The position numbers and the translations under genes are program-made. Below are positions 34,667-43,028 of a stretch of 64,000 nucleotides of DNA, one piece after another. This DNA is from Micromonospora_G sp044901685 (GTDB taxonomy: Bacteria; Actinomycetota; Actinomycetes; Mycobacteriales; Micromonosporaceae): positions 248,001-312,000 of the forward strand of contig NZ_JBJDPS010000006.1 in NCBI RefSeq assembly GCF_044901685.1, given 5' to 3'. The notes under the pieces are model-generated. The model made no database searches. It worked only from the letters and a program-made list of their open reading frames with translations, and was not told the origin of the DNA. How positions within the stretch are numbered: position 1 is the first letter of the stretch; every line of letters starts with the position of its first letter.

Positions 34667-35311
34667 TCAGTCGTGGAACTCGCGCAGCAACGCCTGGATG
34701 TCCTCGGGGGTCGCGTCGTGCAGCGCGCGGCGTAGCCGCGCGATCGGGTCGTGGTCGCGGCTGTGGCCCATCGCCGAGCCGGAGCTGCCACCGCCGACAC
34801 GCCTGCGGCTGCTCGGTTCGGGAGCGCGACCGGCAGGCCGTGGGATACGGGGCAGAGCGACCCAGCGGCAGGGATCGGCGCGCAGGATTCCGATCTGCGA
34901 GGCCCAGCGGGTCGTGGACGCCAAGACCCGGAAGTGGTCGCGGACGGTACGCGGGCTGTAGTGGCGCTCGTCGGTGAGCCAGCGGACCCAAGCTGCGACC
35001 ATCTCGGGAGTGATGTCGCCGGGGTGGCGGTCGCCGAAAAACGCGGCGATGCTCGTCCGGCATATCGACCGCAGGCGGTTCACGGTCGAGTCGGTCAACG
35101 GGCGACCGGCGATCGACTGTTCGCACAGCCGGGAAAGTGTCTGAGGTTCCGAGGTCCCGGTGTCGCTCGGGTTATGCCTCGGCTTGGTGGAGAACTCGTC
35201 GGCGTCGACGCGGTTGGTGAAGGTCTGCTGGTGACGACGGTTGGTTTGGGGATCCCGCCAGGTCACGCGGTAGTGGGTGGCCCCGTTGTTGGGGATGTGC
35301 GAGCAGTACAT
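34667..35311 (-). CDS. Stand-alone integrase N-terminal-domain protein
   Basis: The 214-residue protein has an arm-type segment (THYRVTWRDPQTNRRHQQTF) and a core-binding domain (LSRLCEQSIAGRPLTDSTVN, SIAAFFGDRHPGDITPEMVA, YSPRTVRDHFRVLASTTRWA). It then runs into a Pro/Arg/Ser-rich tail without any RHRY catalytic domain. It could be a truncated integrase or a regulator that competes for the integrase's arm or core sites. The ATG at 35309-35311 has AAGGA upstream. It lies 150 bp behind the integrase start, in the same direction, and follows a repeat array. Confidence 0.65.
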   Translation of the reverse strand: MYCSHIPNNGATHYRVTWRDPQTNRRHQQTFTNRVDADEFSTKPRHNPSDTGTSEPQTLSRLCEQSIAGRPLTDSTVNRLRSICRTSIAAFFGDRHPGDITPEMVAAWVRWLTDERHYSPRTVRDHFRVLASTTRWASQIGILRADPCRWVALPRIPRPAGRAPEPSSRRRVGGGSSGSAMGHSRDHDPIARLRRALHDATPEDIQALLREFHD

Positions 35312-35350
35312 GAGGGGTACTTCCTTCCGTCGGGGAGGTGGGGTGAGGGC

Positions 35351-35506
35351 GTGTGGGATCGCCCCGTCGGCGCCGCGCGTCACGGGTGGATCAGGGCGTG
35401 GGGCATCGGCCCAGAGGCCGTCGGCCGGCCGGGCTGTGTATGGGTGTGGGGTATCGACCCAACGGCGAAGGCCGCTGGACGGTGTTCGGATATGGGGTTA
35501 TCGCCC
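35351..35506. repeat. Four spaced iteron-like repeats
   Basis: Four copies of a 17-bp unit close to GTGTGGGGTATCGACCC begin near 35351, 35396, 35444 and 35490, 45-48 bp apart. Each contains partly palindromic TGGG...CCCA arms. The regular spacing of about 4.5 helical turns and the intergenic position, between a recombinase-like gene and an XRE repressor, suggest protein-binding sites (iterons, arm sites or operators). Confidence 0.6.
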
Positions 35507-35553
35507 GGTGTGCCCGATGGGAGCCACCGGGTCAGGCGGGTGCGGTTGAGGGG

Positions 35554-36201
35554 TTAGCTGGCGGGCAGCCGGGCGAGGTAGCTGTCGATCGTCTTGAGCA
35601 GGTCCTCGCGGCTGGTCTCACCGTCGACCGCTGCGCGCAGCTCTTCCAGCAGGTCGCGGACCTGGCCGCGGGTCTGCCGGATGATCTGGTCGCTGTCGGC
35701 GAGGAAGTCGTCGAGCATTCCCGCCGCGTTGCGGAGGAACTCGGATTTCAGGTCCGCGTTGGTCGCGGACCCGGTGTCGCCCAGCACTTCGGCGCTGACC
35801 TGCTCGTACTGGGTCGAGTCGGTGAGGGGGAGGGGCCGGCGGCCACGTACCCACGCCAGGAACGCCTCGGAGTCGATGACCACGGCAGGCGCGAGTTGGA
35901 CCCGGTCACCCTCCGGCGGGGCGAGGAAGAACTCCGGCGGCACACCGAGCGCGAGGGACAGCAGGAGCATCTCCTCGACGGTGACCGCCTGCTGCCGACG
36001 CCCCGCTTCCAGATTCTGCAGCACGTTGGCGCTGAGCTTCGTCCCGCCGCCGGTCATCGCGGCGAGCCGGTCGGCCAGCTGGTAGGTGCTGATCCCGCCC
36101 AGTCGGGCGCGGCCGTCCTTGAGCCGGCCGATGATCAGTGCCCCCGGGCTGATGGGCGCAGTCACCTGGGCAGGCGCCTCATCCGCATCGCGTGCTGTCA
36201 T
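35554..36201 (-). CDS. XRE-family transcriptional regulator
   Basis: The 215-residue protein has an N-terminal helix-turn-helix at about 25-85 (STYQLADRLAAMTGGGTKLS, LQNLEAGRRQQAVTVEEML, LSLALGVPPEFFL). A middle part follows, then a helical C-terminal region (LLEELRAAVDGETSREDLLKT). It probably represses its own gene and the divergent HTH gene, keeping integration or excision genes quiet. The ATG (36199-36201) has no ribosome site but lies about 7 nt from a TAATAC -10 box, so the mRNA is probably leaderless. Confidence 0.8.
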   Translation of the reverse strand: MTARDADEAPAQVTAPISPGALIIGRLKDGRARLGGISTYQLADRLAAMTGGGTKLSANVLQNLEAGRRQQAVTVEEMLLLSLALGVPPEFFLAPPEGDRVQLAPAVVIDSEAFLAWVRGRRPLPLTDSTQYEQVSAEVLGDTGSATNADLKSEFLRNAAGMLDDFLADSDQIIRQTRGQVRDLLEELRAAVDGETSREDLLKTIDSYLARLPAS

Positions 36202-36204
36202 GGA

Positions 36205-36253
36205 GACAGTATTACTCGTCCCCTTGACAGTACGCAAGCCCCTCGTGCAAAGT
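36205..36253. promoter_or_regulatory. Divergent promoters with paired GACAGTA operators
   Basis: GACAGTA occurs at 36205-36211 and 36226-36232, 21 bp apart. The leftward promoter (TTGCGT, 17 bp, TAATAC) has both copies within it. A rightward TTGACA at 36224-36229 with a weak -10 (CAAAGT) overlaps the second copy. The layout fits autorepression by the XRE protein and shared control of the HTH gene at 36317. Confidence 0.6.
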
Positions 36254-36316
36254 CTGCGTCCTGAACGACAGATGTGCCGGTCAGGCTGCCGTCTCAATGA
36301 CAGCAAGGAGCGGATG

Positions 36317-36499
36317 ATGGACGAGTCAAAAATGTGGACCCACGAACAAACAGCCCGCTACCTGGGCATCGAGGAGCAAACCCTCTACTTCCTCAACCAC
36401 CAGCGTAAAGGCCCCAAATATTACAAAGTCGGGCGCTACAACCGGTACCGCAAGGCCGACGTCGACCACTGGCTCGAAACCCAGTGCCTACCCCGCTGA
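36317..36499 (+). CDS. Small helix-turn-helix protein (excisionase/MerR-like)
   Basis: The 60-residue protein reads WTHEQTARYLGIEEQTLYFL, then GPKYYKVGRYNRYRKADVDHWL, the standard small winged HTH of excisionases and AlpA-like regulators. The second of two adjacent ATG codons has AAGGAG six bases upstream. It is divergent from the XRE gene with shared operators, a repressor/excisionase layout like phage and ICE switches. Confidence 0.75.
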   Translation: MDESKMWTHEQTARYLGIEEQTLYFLNHQRKGPKYYKVGRYNRYRKADVDHWLETQCLPR

Positions 36500-36533
36500 C
36501 CCGCCGCGTCGACCCCTCGCCTGGAGAAGCCCC

Positions 36534-37208
36534 ATGAATCACCACACCCGGTTCCGCCTGCACTACATCGACGACTCAGGATCCGCCGACACCGGCTACA
36601 CCACCTTCACCTGGCTCGCCCTCGCCCCGGAAAGCTGGGCCGCAGCCCAACAGCAGTGGCTGCGCTTCCGCGCCGACCTCTACGCCCGACACCGCATCCC
36701 ACCCGGCGCCCGCCTCCACGCCACCGACCTCACCAGCGGCCGAAGCCGACCATCCCTGAACCCGGACTTCCACGTTCGCACCCACGGACTGGCCATCGTC
36801 CGCGACGGCCTCGACGTCATCGCCGCGATCCGGGGACTGACCGTCGGCACCGTCTACCGCCATGGCGGACACCCCAGCCAAACCAAACGCGAGTTGTACC
36901 GGGCGCTGGTCAACCACCTCGACGGCGAACTCCACCGGACGGGCCACATGGGAATGATCTTCATGGACGGCGACGGCAGCGACCACCGCTACGCGGGCGC
37001 ACACCGAGAACTCCACCCGGACACCCGCGGGCTCATCGAAGCCCCCGTCTTCCGCTCCGCCGAACACGACCAATGGGTCCAAATGGCCGACTTCGCCGCC
37101 TGGAGCGCCTACCAGTCAATCCTGCGCAAGCCCGCCAAGCGACGCTTCTGGAACTGGTATCCGCGCACCCTCGGCCCCCTCGACCCGCACGGCCCGCTCG
37201 CGCTCTAG
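36534..37208 (+). CDS. DUF3800 domain-containing protein
   Basis: The 224-residue protein has the DUF3800 opening YIDDSG (11-16), an RLHATDLTSG segment, a MIFMDGDGSDHRY strand with acidic residues and a C-terminal WVQMADFAAWSAYQ helix. The family has an RNase H-like fold with acidic active-site residues and often occurs in mobile or defence contexts; the activity is unproven. GGAGAAG precedes the ATG. It lies 34 bp behind the HTH gene and may share its promoter. Confidence 0.82.
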   Translation: MNHHTRFRLHYIDDSGSADTGYTTFTWLALAPESWAAAQQQWLRFRADLYARHRIPPGARLHATDLTSGRSRPSLNPDFHVRTHGLAIVRDGLDVIAAIRGLTVGTVYRHGGHPSQTKRELYRALVNHLDGELHRTGHMGMIFMDGDGSDHRYAGAHRELHPDTRGLIEAPVFRSAEHDQWVQMADFAAWSAYQSILRKPAKRRFWNWYPRTLGPLDPHGPLAL

Positions 37209-37371
37209 AACCGCCCCGGGCCGCCATCCGTACGACGGCGGGAAAACAGCAGGACCTGCACATCCACGAGCGTGGGGCAGGTCCGCGCCGCCACCGTAAC
37301 ACGCGCCCCGCCGCCCATAAGCGGGTGGAGCGGCGCTGTCGACCACAGGACCACCGCACGGGAGAACAGCC

Positions 37372-38373
37372 ATGACCACCCTGCCGCACTTCGCCACCCT
37401 GCCCGGCGACTGGAACACCCTGTTCCTCGGCAACGGCACATCCATCAACATCTGCACCGGCTTCTCCTACAACAGCCTCTACGAAGAAGCCGACCTCTCC
37501 ACCGCCGCAGCCCAACTCTTCGCCGAATTCGACACCACCAACTTCGAACTCGTCCTGCAACTCCTCGGCGCCGCCCGCCGCGTCAGCGCGACCCTCGGCA
37601 GCCCCCGCAACGGCCAACGACTGATCGACGCCGAATACGCCAACATCCGCGAAGCACTGTTCGCAGCCGTCAACGCCACCCACATCCGCCACGACGAGAT
37701 CCCCGAGACGACTCTGCGGGCGATCGCCGGGGAACTGCTCAACTACCGGCGGGTCTTCACCACCAACTACGACCTGCTCGGCTACTGGAGCCTCATGACC
37801 TGCCGCCAGCGGGTCAAGGTCACCGACTTCTTCTCTCGCGGCGGCGACCGTAACCAACCGCTCACCTTCGACCTGACGACCCCTGCGCGTTTCCTCGGCC
37901 GCACCCAACTGCTGCACCTGCACGGCGGCCTGCACCTCTGGCAGGACGAACGCACCGGAACCACCGGCAAGTGGGAACACGAAGACGGCGGCAGACTCCT
38001 CGACCTGGAGAAGCGCTACCTCGACCACCCCGAACGGCAAGCACTGCTTGTCAGCGAAGGAAGCAGTGCCGACAAACTCCGGGCCATCCGCCGCAGCGAC
38101 TACCTGTCCTTCGCCCTACGCCAACTCGCCCTCGACCATCACGACCTGGTCATCTTCGGCTCCAGCCTCAGCCCACACGACCAGCACATCGTCGACGCCA
38201 TCGACAGCGGACCGGCCCGGCGCATCGCGATCTCGATGCGTACCGGCGCGGGCGCCCGCAGGCAACAGCGACGCATCGCCGAACTCACCGACCTGTTCCA
38301 CGACCGGCACCACATCATGTTCTTCGACGCCGCGACACACCCGCTCGGGCACCGCCACCTGAACGTGCGATGA
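37372..38373 (+). CDS. SIR2-like (DUF4917-type) protein
   Basis: The 333-residue protein has SIR2-type landmarks: LGNGTSIN (19-26), FTTNYD (129-134), LLHLHGG (180-186) with a catalytic-type His, and FGSSLSPHDQHIVDAI near the C-terminus. It fits the DUF4917 branch of the SIR2 superfamily. Several stand-alone SIR2 proteins deplete NAD+ during phage infection; that role here is inference. The gene follows DUF3800 after 160 bp. Its own ribosome site (GGAG) is present. A long hairpin lies beyond the stop. Confidence 0.78.
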   Translation: MTTLPHFATLPGDWNTLFLGNGTSINICTGFSYNSLYEEADLSTAAAQLFAEFDTTNFELVLQLLGAARRVSATLGSPRNGQRLIDAEYANIREALFAAVNATHIRHDEIPETTLRAIAGELLNYRRVFTTNYDLLGYWSLMTCRQRVKVTDFFSRGGDRNQPLTFDLTTPARFLGRTQLLHLHGGLHLWQDERTGTTGKWEHEDGGRLLDLEKRYLDHPERQALLVSEGSSADKLRAIRRSDYLSFALRQLALDHHDLVIFGSSLSPHDQHIVDAIDSGPARRIAISMRTGAGARRQQRRIAELTDLFHDRHHIMFFDAATHPLGHRHLNVR

Positions 38374-38434
38374 CCTTCCCGTGGGCTGCTGCCGCCCGGC
38401 GCGTTCCCAACCAAAGCCCGGCCCGAGGACCGAA

Positions 38435-38528
38435 CGCGCAAGGGAACCGAGACCGGACTCGCGACCGGCGACCCCGACACCGCCAACCGCCGCTGCGAGG
38501 GTCGCGAGAGCCGGGCTCCCCTTGCGCG
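38435..38528. repeat. Long intergenic hairpin (family member 2)
   Basis: Outer arms CGCGCAAGGG (left) and CCCTTGCGCG (right) and inner arms CTCGCGACC and GGTCGCGAG pair across a loop of about 32 nt. The whole block, including sequence on both sides (about 38385-38580), is similar to 46500-46690. It lies between the SIR2 and LtrA genes. Confidence 0.6.
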
Positions 38529-38813
38529 CCGGACCGGGCCGGGCATGGTGCGGGACGCGACGGAAACGGCAGCCACCACGGCGACACACCCAGCCCCGCT
38601 ACAGCGGCTGGGCTGCTCGGCGCGTACGGGCGCCGGCCTGGGTAGACGCGCTCGGCCGACCAGCACCTCCACAGCGCCACGGCAGCCCGTCGTTGGTCCC
38701 GCCGCGCCGTACATCCGATCCACAACTCGGGCCGCACGCCCTGTCTCGATCCGCGCATGTGGCGAGGGGAGCATCTAGGCCGGGTGCTGCCTCGTTGGTT
38801 CTGAGGATCGCTG

Positions 38814-40058
38814 GTGGATGAGGGGCCCGGTGACTGGTTCCGGTGGGGTGGGCGAATGACCGGTGCCGGGGATATCGGGCTGCTCCGTACCGAGGCGACC
38901 TCGCAGCGGGCCACGTTCCTGGAACTGTTTTTCGACCTGGTCTTCGTGTTCGCGTTGACCCGGGTGTCGCAGCGGTTGATCACGGATTTCAGTACCGACC
39001 GGCGGATCCTGTTCTCCGAGGCGGGCCAGACCCTGTTGCTGTTCCTGGCGCTCTGGCTGGTGTGGTCGTTCACCGCGCTGGTGACGAGCCGGCTGGACCC
39101 GGACCGGCCCGAGATCCAGTTCGTCGTCATCGCCAGCATGTTCGGTGCGATGGTGATGGCGGTCGCCGTCCCCCAAGGGTTCAACGAGCGCGCGGTCGTG
39201 TTCGCCGGGGCGTACGTGGCGGTCCAACTCGGCCGATCGGTGTTCCTCGCGGTCGTCCATCAGCGCGAGCGGATCCTCTCCCTGCGGGTGATCTTCTGGC
39301 TCGGGATGAGCGCGGTGCTCTGGCTGCTCGGCGGCGTGACCGCGCACCACGGCGTACGCGGCGTGCTGTGGACCCTGGCGGTCGCGCTCGACTTCGCCGG
39401 AGCGGCGTCCGGCTGGCCGACCCCGAAACTCGGCCGCTCCCGCGTCGCCGAGTGGTCGATCGCAGGGGAGCACCTGGCCGAGCGGTACCAACAATTCCTG
39501 CTCGTCACCCTGGGCGAGTCGATCCTGGTGATCGGCCTGACCTTCAGCGGCGAGAACTTCGCCCTCGACCGGACAACCGCGTTCCTGGTCGCGTTCCTGA
39601 CCACCGTGCTGCTCTGGCGGGTCTACTTCCACCGCGCCGGACAGCTCCTACCCGCGGCGATCACCTCGGCTCGTCAACCGGCCCGACTCGGGATCGCGAT
39701 GACCTACACCCACCTACTGATGGTCGCCGGGATCGTCCTCGCCTCGGTCGGCTACGAACTGTTCGTCACCACCCCGCTCGGACGCACCACCCCGGTCTGG
39801 CTGTACGCCATCCTCGGCGGACCCGTGGTGTTCCTGGCCGGACGTGCACTGTTCGAATACCAGGTAGTCGGCTCGATCTCCTGGCCCCGAATCATCGGCC
39901 TGGTCCTCCTCGCCCTGATCGCACCAGCCATGACCCTGGGACACCTACCACCAGTAGCGATCGCCGCCGCAGTCGCCGCGGTCCTGGCCGGGATCGTGGC
40001 CGCCGACGCACTCCGAGCGAGGGGACGAGCGACCGACCTGCCCACGCCTCCGATCTGA
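38814..40058 (+). CDS. Low-temperature-requirement protein A (LtrA) family membrane protein
   Basis: The 414-residue protein has the LtrA signature FLELFFDLVFVFALTRVSQ, about ten membrane helices, and the internal AGEHLAERYQQFLLVTLGE block typical of the family. The function of LtrA proteins is not established. Both the GTG at 38814 (GAGGA upstream) and the ATG at 38856 (GGTGGG upstream) are possible starts; the protein core begins soon after the second. It may be host-derived cargo within the element. Confidence 0.82.
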   Translation: MDEGPGDWFRWGGRMTGAGDIGLLRTEATSQRATFLELFFDLVFVFALTRVSQRLITDFSTDRRILFSEAGQTLLLFLALWLVWSFTALVTSRLDPDRPEIQFVVIASMFGAMVMAVAVPQGFNERAVVFAGAYVAVQLGRSVFLAVVHQRERILSLRVIFWLGMSAVLWLLGGVTAHHGVRGVLWTLAVALDFAGAASGWPTPKLGRSRVAEWSIAGEHLAERYQQFLLVTLGESILVIGLTFSGENFALDRTTAFLVAFLTTVLLWRVYFHRAGQLLPAAITSARQPARLGIAMTYTHLLMVAGIVLASVGYELFVTTPLGRTTPVWLYAILGGPVVFLAGRALFEYQVVGSISWPRIIGLVLLALIAPAMTLGHLPPVAIAAAVAAVLAGIVAADALRARGRATDLPTPPI

Positions 40059-40255
40059 GCACCGGACCGCAGGGCAATTGTGCGCCCACGACTGTGGGTG
40101 CCAAGAGAACTGACGGCGGGTCCATCTCGTCCACCGCAGCGATGGCTGGACGAGCCGAGAGTCGACCGAACGATGAGCTGAGCAGACGCCAGGACGACCA
40201 CGGGTCCCTCGTGGTGCTCTATCCGGGCGCATCCTCGCCGCACTACCGTCACGAG

Positions 40256-40603
40256 ATGAGTAGTGCTGGTACGACGCACCGTCATAGCATCGACTCGCCC
40301 GAGTTGATCGCCGACAGTGGCGCGCGGCGGGTCCTAGCTGTGGCCGAACGTGATACACACCTCGCGGGGGTCTTGACCTACATCGAGAATGAGTTGAGCG
40401 ACCGTTTGCATACGGACGTGCTGGACCATCCTGCTGTGTCTGCCGATGATCGGGTGGCGCGACGGTACCGACTGCTGACCCGAATGGCAGGCCGCTACCG
40501 CTCCGCCGCCGACAGCCGGAGCGGTCGGAGTCGGTCAAACGCCTGCCTCATGCTCGCCGCGATGCACCGCCTGGCCGGCTCGGACCGGCTACGTCAGGTC
40601 TGA
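40256..40603 (+). CDS. Small hypothetical protein
   Basis: The 115-residue helical protein begins SSAGTTHRHSIDSPELIADS. It contains VLTYIENELSDRLHTDV and RRYRLLTRMAGRYRSAADSR. No family recognised. The ATG at 40256 lies in a weak ribosome-site context (CACGAG). The frame continues out of a longer open frame antiparallel to LtrA, so it is less certain than its neighbours. Confidence 0.5.
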   Translation: MSSAGTTHRHSIDSPELIADSGARRVLAVAERDTHLAGVLTYIENELSDRLHTDVLDHPAVSADDRVARRYRLLTRMAGRYRSAADSRSGRSRSNACLMLAAMHRLAGSDRLRQV

Positions 40604-40841
40604 CCTCGACCGCTGTCGCAGCGGCAGTCTCCGAACAGGCGGCCGTGAAAGCCGCCAGGCCGTCCCGATCTGGGCCTGCCACACCCCAGGCCCGGCGTAC
40701 GCGTCCTGCCCCCCGCTGCCGATACAGGCCGTACGCAGTAGTGGCCAATGCGGCCACGATCACAGATCGCCGTGATCGCCATGGTGTAGCCAACGTGCGC
40801 CCGTCATCGGCCCGCCGGTCTCTCCCGAAAGACAGGCGGAT

Positions 40842-42044
40842 TTAACGGGTAATTCGGTTTTGCAAGGCATAGAGAAAGAATAACTTGTTCGTTTGGGCAT
40901 TCTGGAGCTGTAGGTCCCTAAGTGTTTTAGCTTTCAGAAACGGATAAGCTGCCGCAGCTAACGCTGGAATCAATGCGCTCAGTCCAACAGCTAGACCTCC
41001 AGTCGCAATCACAAGTGCCCCGGCCCCTGAAGCCATTGTTGCTGGATCGCTGGTCACGGCATCCAGTAGTCGTCTCGGATAGCGCGCGGCGGCAACCTCC
41101 CTGCGTATTTCCTCCATTGCGGGAGCGAGGTCCCTATGCCATCGCCGATCAATCTCCGCCGCGACATCTTTGTGACTCTGCGCATCAGTCAGGTCTTCGG
41201 ACAGTCGGATCATCTCACTGCGGAAGTAGGGAAGATATTCCGACAACTCTTCACGTAGATCAAGAACTTCGATCAGCGGCAAGTCGTCAAGCCCAGGCAG
41301 CCGCGAGATGACCGCACTTGCCAATGCAGCGGGGGCGTCGGGCCTTACTGAGCCGGCAGGTTCTGGTGGAGGCGCGAGCGCGGGATCCAGCATGGCGACC
41401 CGAGCGGGATCTTGAAGCCGTTCAATCATCCCAGCGAAGCTCTCAGTGAGAAATTCCTCGTCGGCCAAGAACATCCGTTCGTGCGGCGGCAGGTCCTCTA
41501 CCCAGCCCTGCACAGTTAAGACTTCTCGGTCTATAGCCGGCTTCAAGTCAGGTGCCATAAGGGCCTTGCGCCTGTTTGCCCAAACTAGCCGGAGCGCGTA
41601 GATGACCTTGTCTATATGATCGGAATATCGCTCCCAGAATGGAAGCACAACCTTGCTGAAGACATTTTGAGCCGCCTCATTGTCCGATCCTGCCTGGCGC
41701 AGGGATTCTCTCACTGAACGGGCCTCATTGGCTTCGGCTAGGTCTAGTGTAGTTAGACCGAGAAGTTCGAGGTCTTCCGGATTCCGGTCGATCGAAAGAT
41801 TGAGGTATGTCTGTATCTGGCGCATGGGCATGTTGGTTATGCGCCAACCGTGCATTCCTACGAAATGATCGATAGTCGACCGAGAACTAACAAGGTGCAC
41901 TCGGTCCGCAAACAAGATGGCTGGCTTTACTAGGCGCGTATCGTATTCCGCTGACACCTGCACTAGCGGGTCATTGAATCTGAAACCTTCGTTTGGAACG
42001 AGCCTCAGGGGGTCCGATATCACCTCAACTTCAAAAGTTGACAT
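40842..42044 (-). CDS. Hypothetical protein with C-terminal hydrophobic segment, lower GC
   Basis: The 400-residue protein begins STFEVEVISDPLRLVPNEGF. It is largely helical in the middle (LLGLTTLDLAEANEARSV, VIYALRLVWANRRKAL) and carries a Gly/Ala-rich hydrophobic stretch near residues 335-370 that could cross or insert in the membrane. Codon use is visibly less GC-rich than in flanking genes, suggesting recent acquisition. The ATG start at 42042-42044 has a weak GGGAG-like site. No recognised domain; phage-defence roles are possible only by context. Confidence 0.6.
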   Translation of the reverse strand: MSTFEVEVISDPLRLVPNEGFRFNDPLVQVSAEYDTRLVKPAILFADRVHLVSSRSTIDHFVGMHGWRITNMPMRQIQTYLNLSIDRNPEDLELLGLTTLDLAEANEARSVRESLRQAGSDNEAAQNVFSKVVLPFWERYSDHIDKVIYALRLVWANRRKALMAPDLKPAIDREVLTVQGWVEDLPPHERMFLADEEFLTESFAGMIERLQDPARVAMLDPALAPPPEPAGSVRPDAPAALASAVISRLPGLDDLPLIEVLDLREELSEYLPYFRSEMIRLSEDLTDAQSHKDVAAEIDRRWHRDLAPAMEEIRREVAAARYPRRLLDAVTSDPATMASGAGALVIATGGLAVGLSALIPALAAAAYPFLKAKTLRDLQLQNAQTNKLFFLYALQNRITR

Positions 42045-42209
42045 TCACGCTCCCAGAAGATGGGTACAACGACCGTATTCAGCATAGGAGATGGAATCAA
42101 CCTGTGGGTCGCGGCGGCTGGCGGTAACGGAGTAGGAAATATCGGACCAGGGTGTACGATGGCCGACACAAGAGGCGATATGCGGCCACCTTACTTTGTC
42201 GACAACCGT

Positions 42210-42239
42210 GTGTCGCAGGTTCGAATCTTGCCGGGGGCA
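42210..42239 (+). other. Degenerate tRNA 3'-end fragment, candidate old attachment site
   Basis: Thirty bases, from GTGTCGCAGG through the T-loop TTCGAAT to CCGGGGGCA, match the variable-loop, T-arm and acceptor end of actinobacterial tRNAs that start GCCCCCG (such as Arg-CCT or Lys). One mismatch occurs in the T-stem, and TCA replaces CCA. The 5' half is absent. This is typical of a displaced 3' end left by an integrative element. Confidence 0.5.
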
Positions 42240-42435
42240 TCAGAAAGAACTGTGCCACGCCTAGCCCCGTCCTGGTGGTGCGGGCAACCTACCCGCTGCC
42301 GCCCAGCCGACAGGGCTGATGCGCGCCTCCGGACGATCACCAGGCACGGCTTGACGCACAGAGCCGCATCGGAGTCGGCCAGCCTCACGCTGATCGGTGC
42401 TGGACACCCTGTGGGACAGGCTGACAGCCCGGTAA

Positions 42436-42850
42436 GTGACGCTGCGTAACACGCGACCGTCCAACGAAGCGGGGCTCGGGTTCCTATACGCCGAAAACGA
42501 CCCCATCGCGCGCGTCGTCGCCGGCTGGTCACCGCTCGCCCTCTTCGTCGCGATCGACGTCATGATGCGGGTACCGATCCTCAGCCCCCTGTGCGCCGCC
42601 CTACGGATCACCTTTACCACCCTCATTGCCGGCATCGCGGCGTGGACGAGCTACTGGCACATGGTCGGCCGCCCGCGCCGCTCGCGACGAGCTGATGCAT
42701 GAAGGTTCGGCCGTCAGCCGAGACGCCCTCGCCGCCCGCCTACGCCGCAATGGCACCGCGATCCGCAACACCCGCGTCTCCGAGCTACTCGCCGCATTGA
42801 AAGCCGAAACCCGAGCCGTGAACGGTTCCCGGCAGAAGGTACCTGTGTAA
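42436..42850 (+). pseudogene. Collapsed DUF2637/SpdB-like transfer gene
   Basis: One frame (42436-42702) gives LCAALRITFTTLIAGIAAWTSYWHMVG, the start of a DUF2637-like membrane protein of actinobacterial plasmids. The next frame (to 42850) gives RDALAARLRRNGTAIRNTRVSELLAALKAE, like the HTH tail of the same proteins. The membrane middle is missing and the frame changes, so an internal deletion has fused the ends. Together with the tRNA fragment 200 bp upstream this marks the remains of an older element. Confidence 0.5.
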
Positions 42851-43028
42851 ACGGTCCACCCCCTCGGGGGCGGACAGCCTTCCAGGCGACCAGAGGTGAT
42901 CGCGGACCTGACGGACGATCCCGCTGGCCAGGAACTCGGGCAATCTCGTTATCGCTCATTTTGCGCTGGTTTGGTGTAGCTGGGCTGGAAGGGCGTCCAG
43001 CCGCCGGCCCGGACGGAGAGCGGTTGTC

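Noticed and set aside
35351..35506. Possible CRISPR array
   Set aside because: The units are only 17 bp and diverged, the intervals share sequence, and no cas genes are present.
38843..40255. Rightward frame in another phase over LtrA
   Set aside because: Arg/Pro-rich shadow of LtrA; only its end after 40256 is treated as a possible separate gene.
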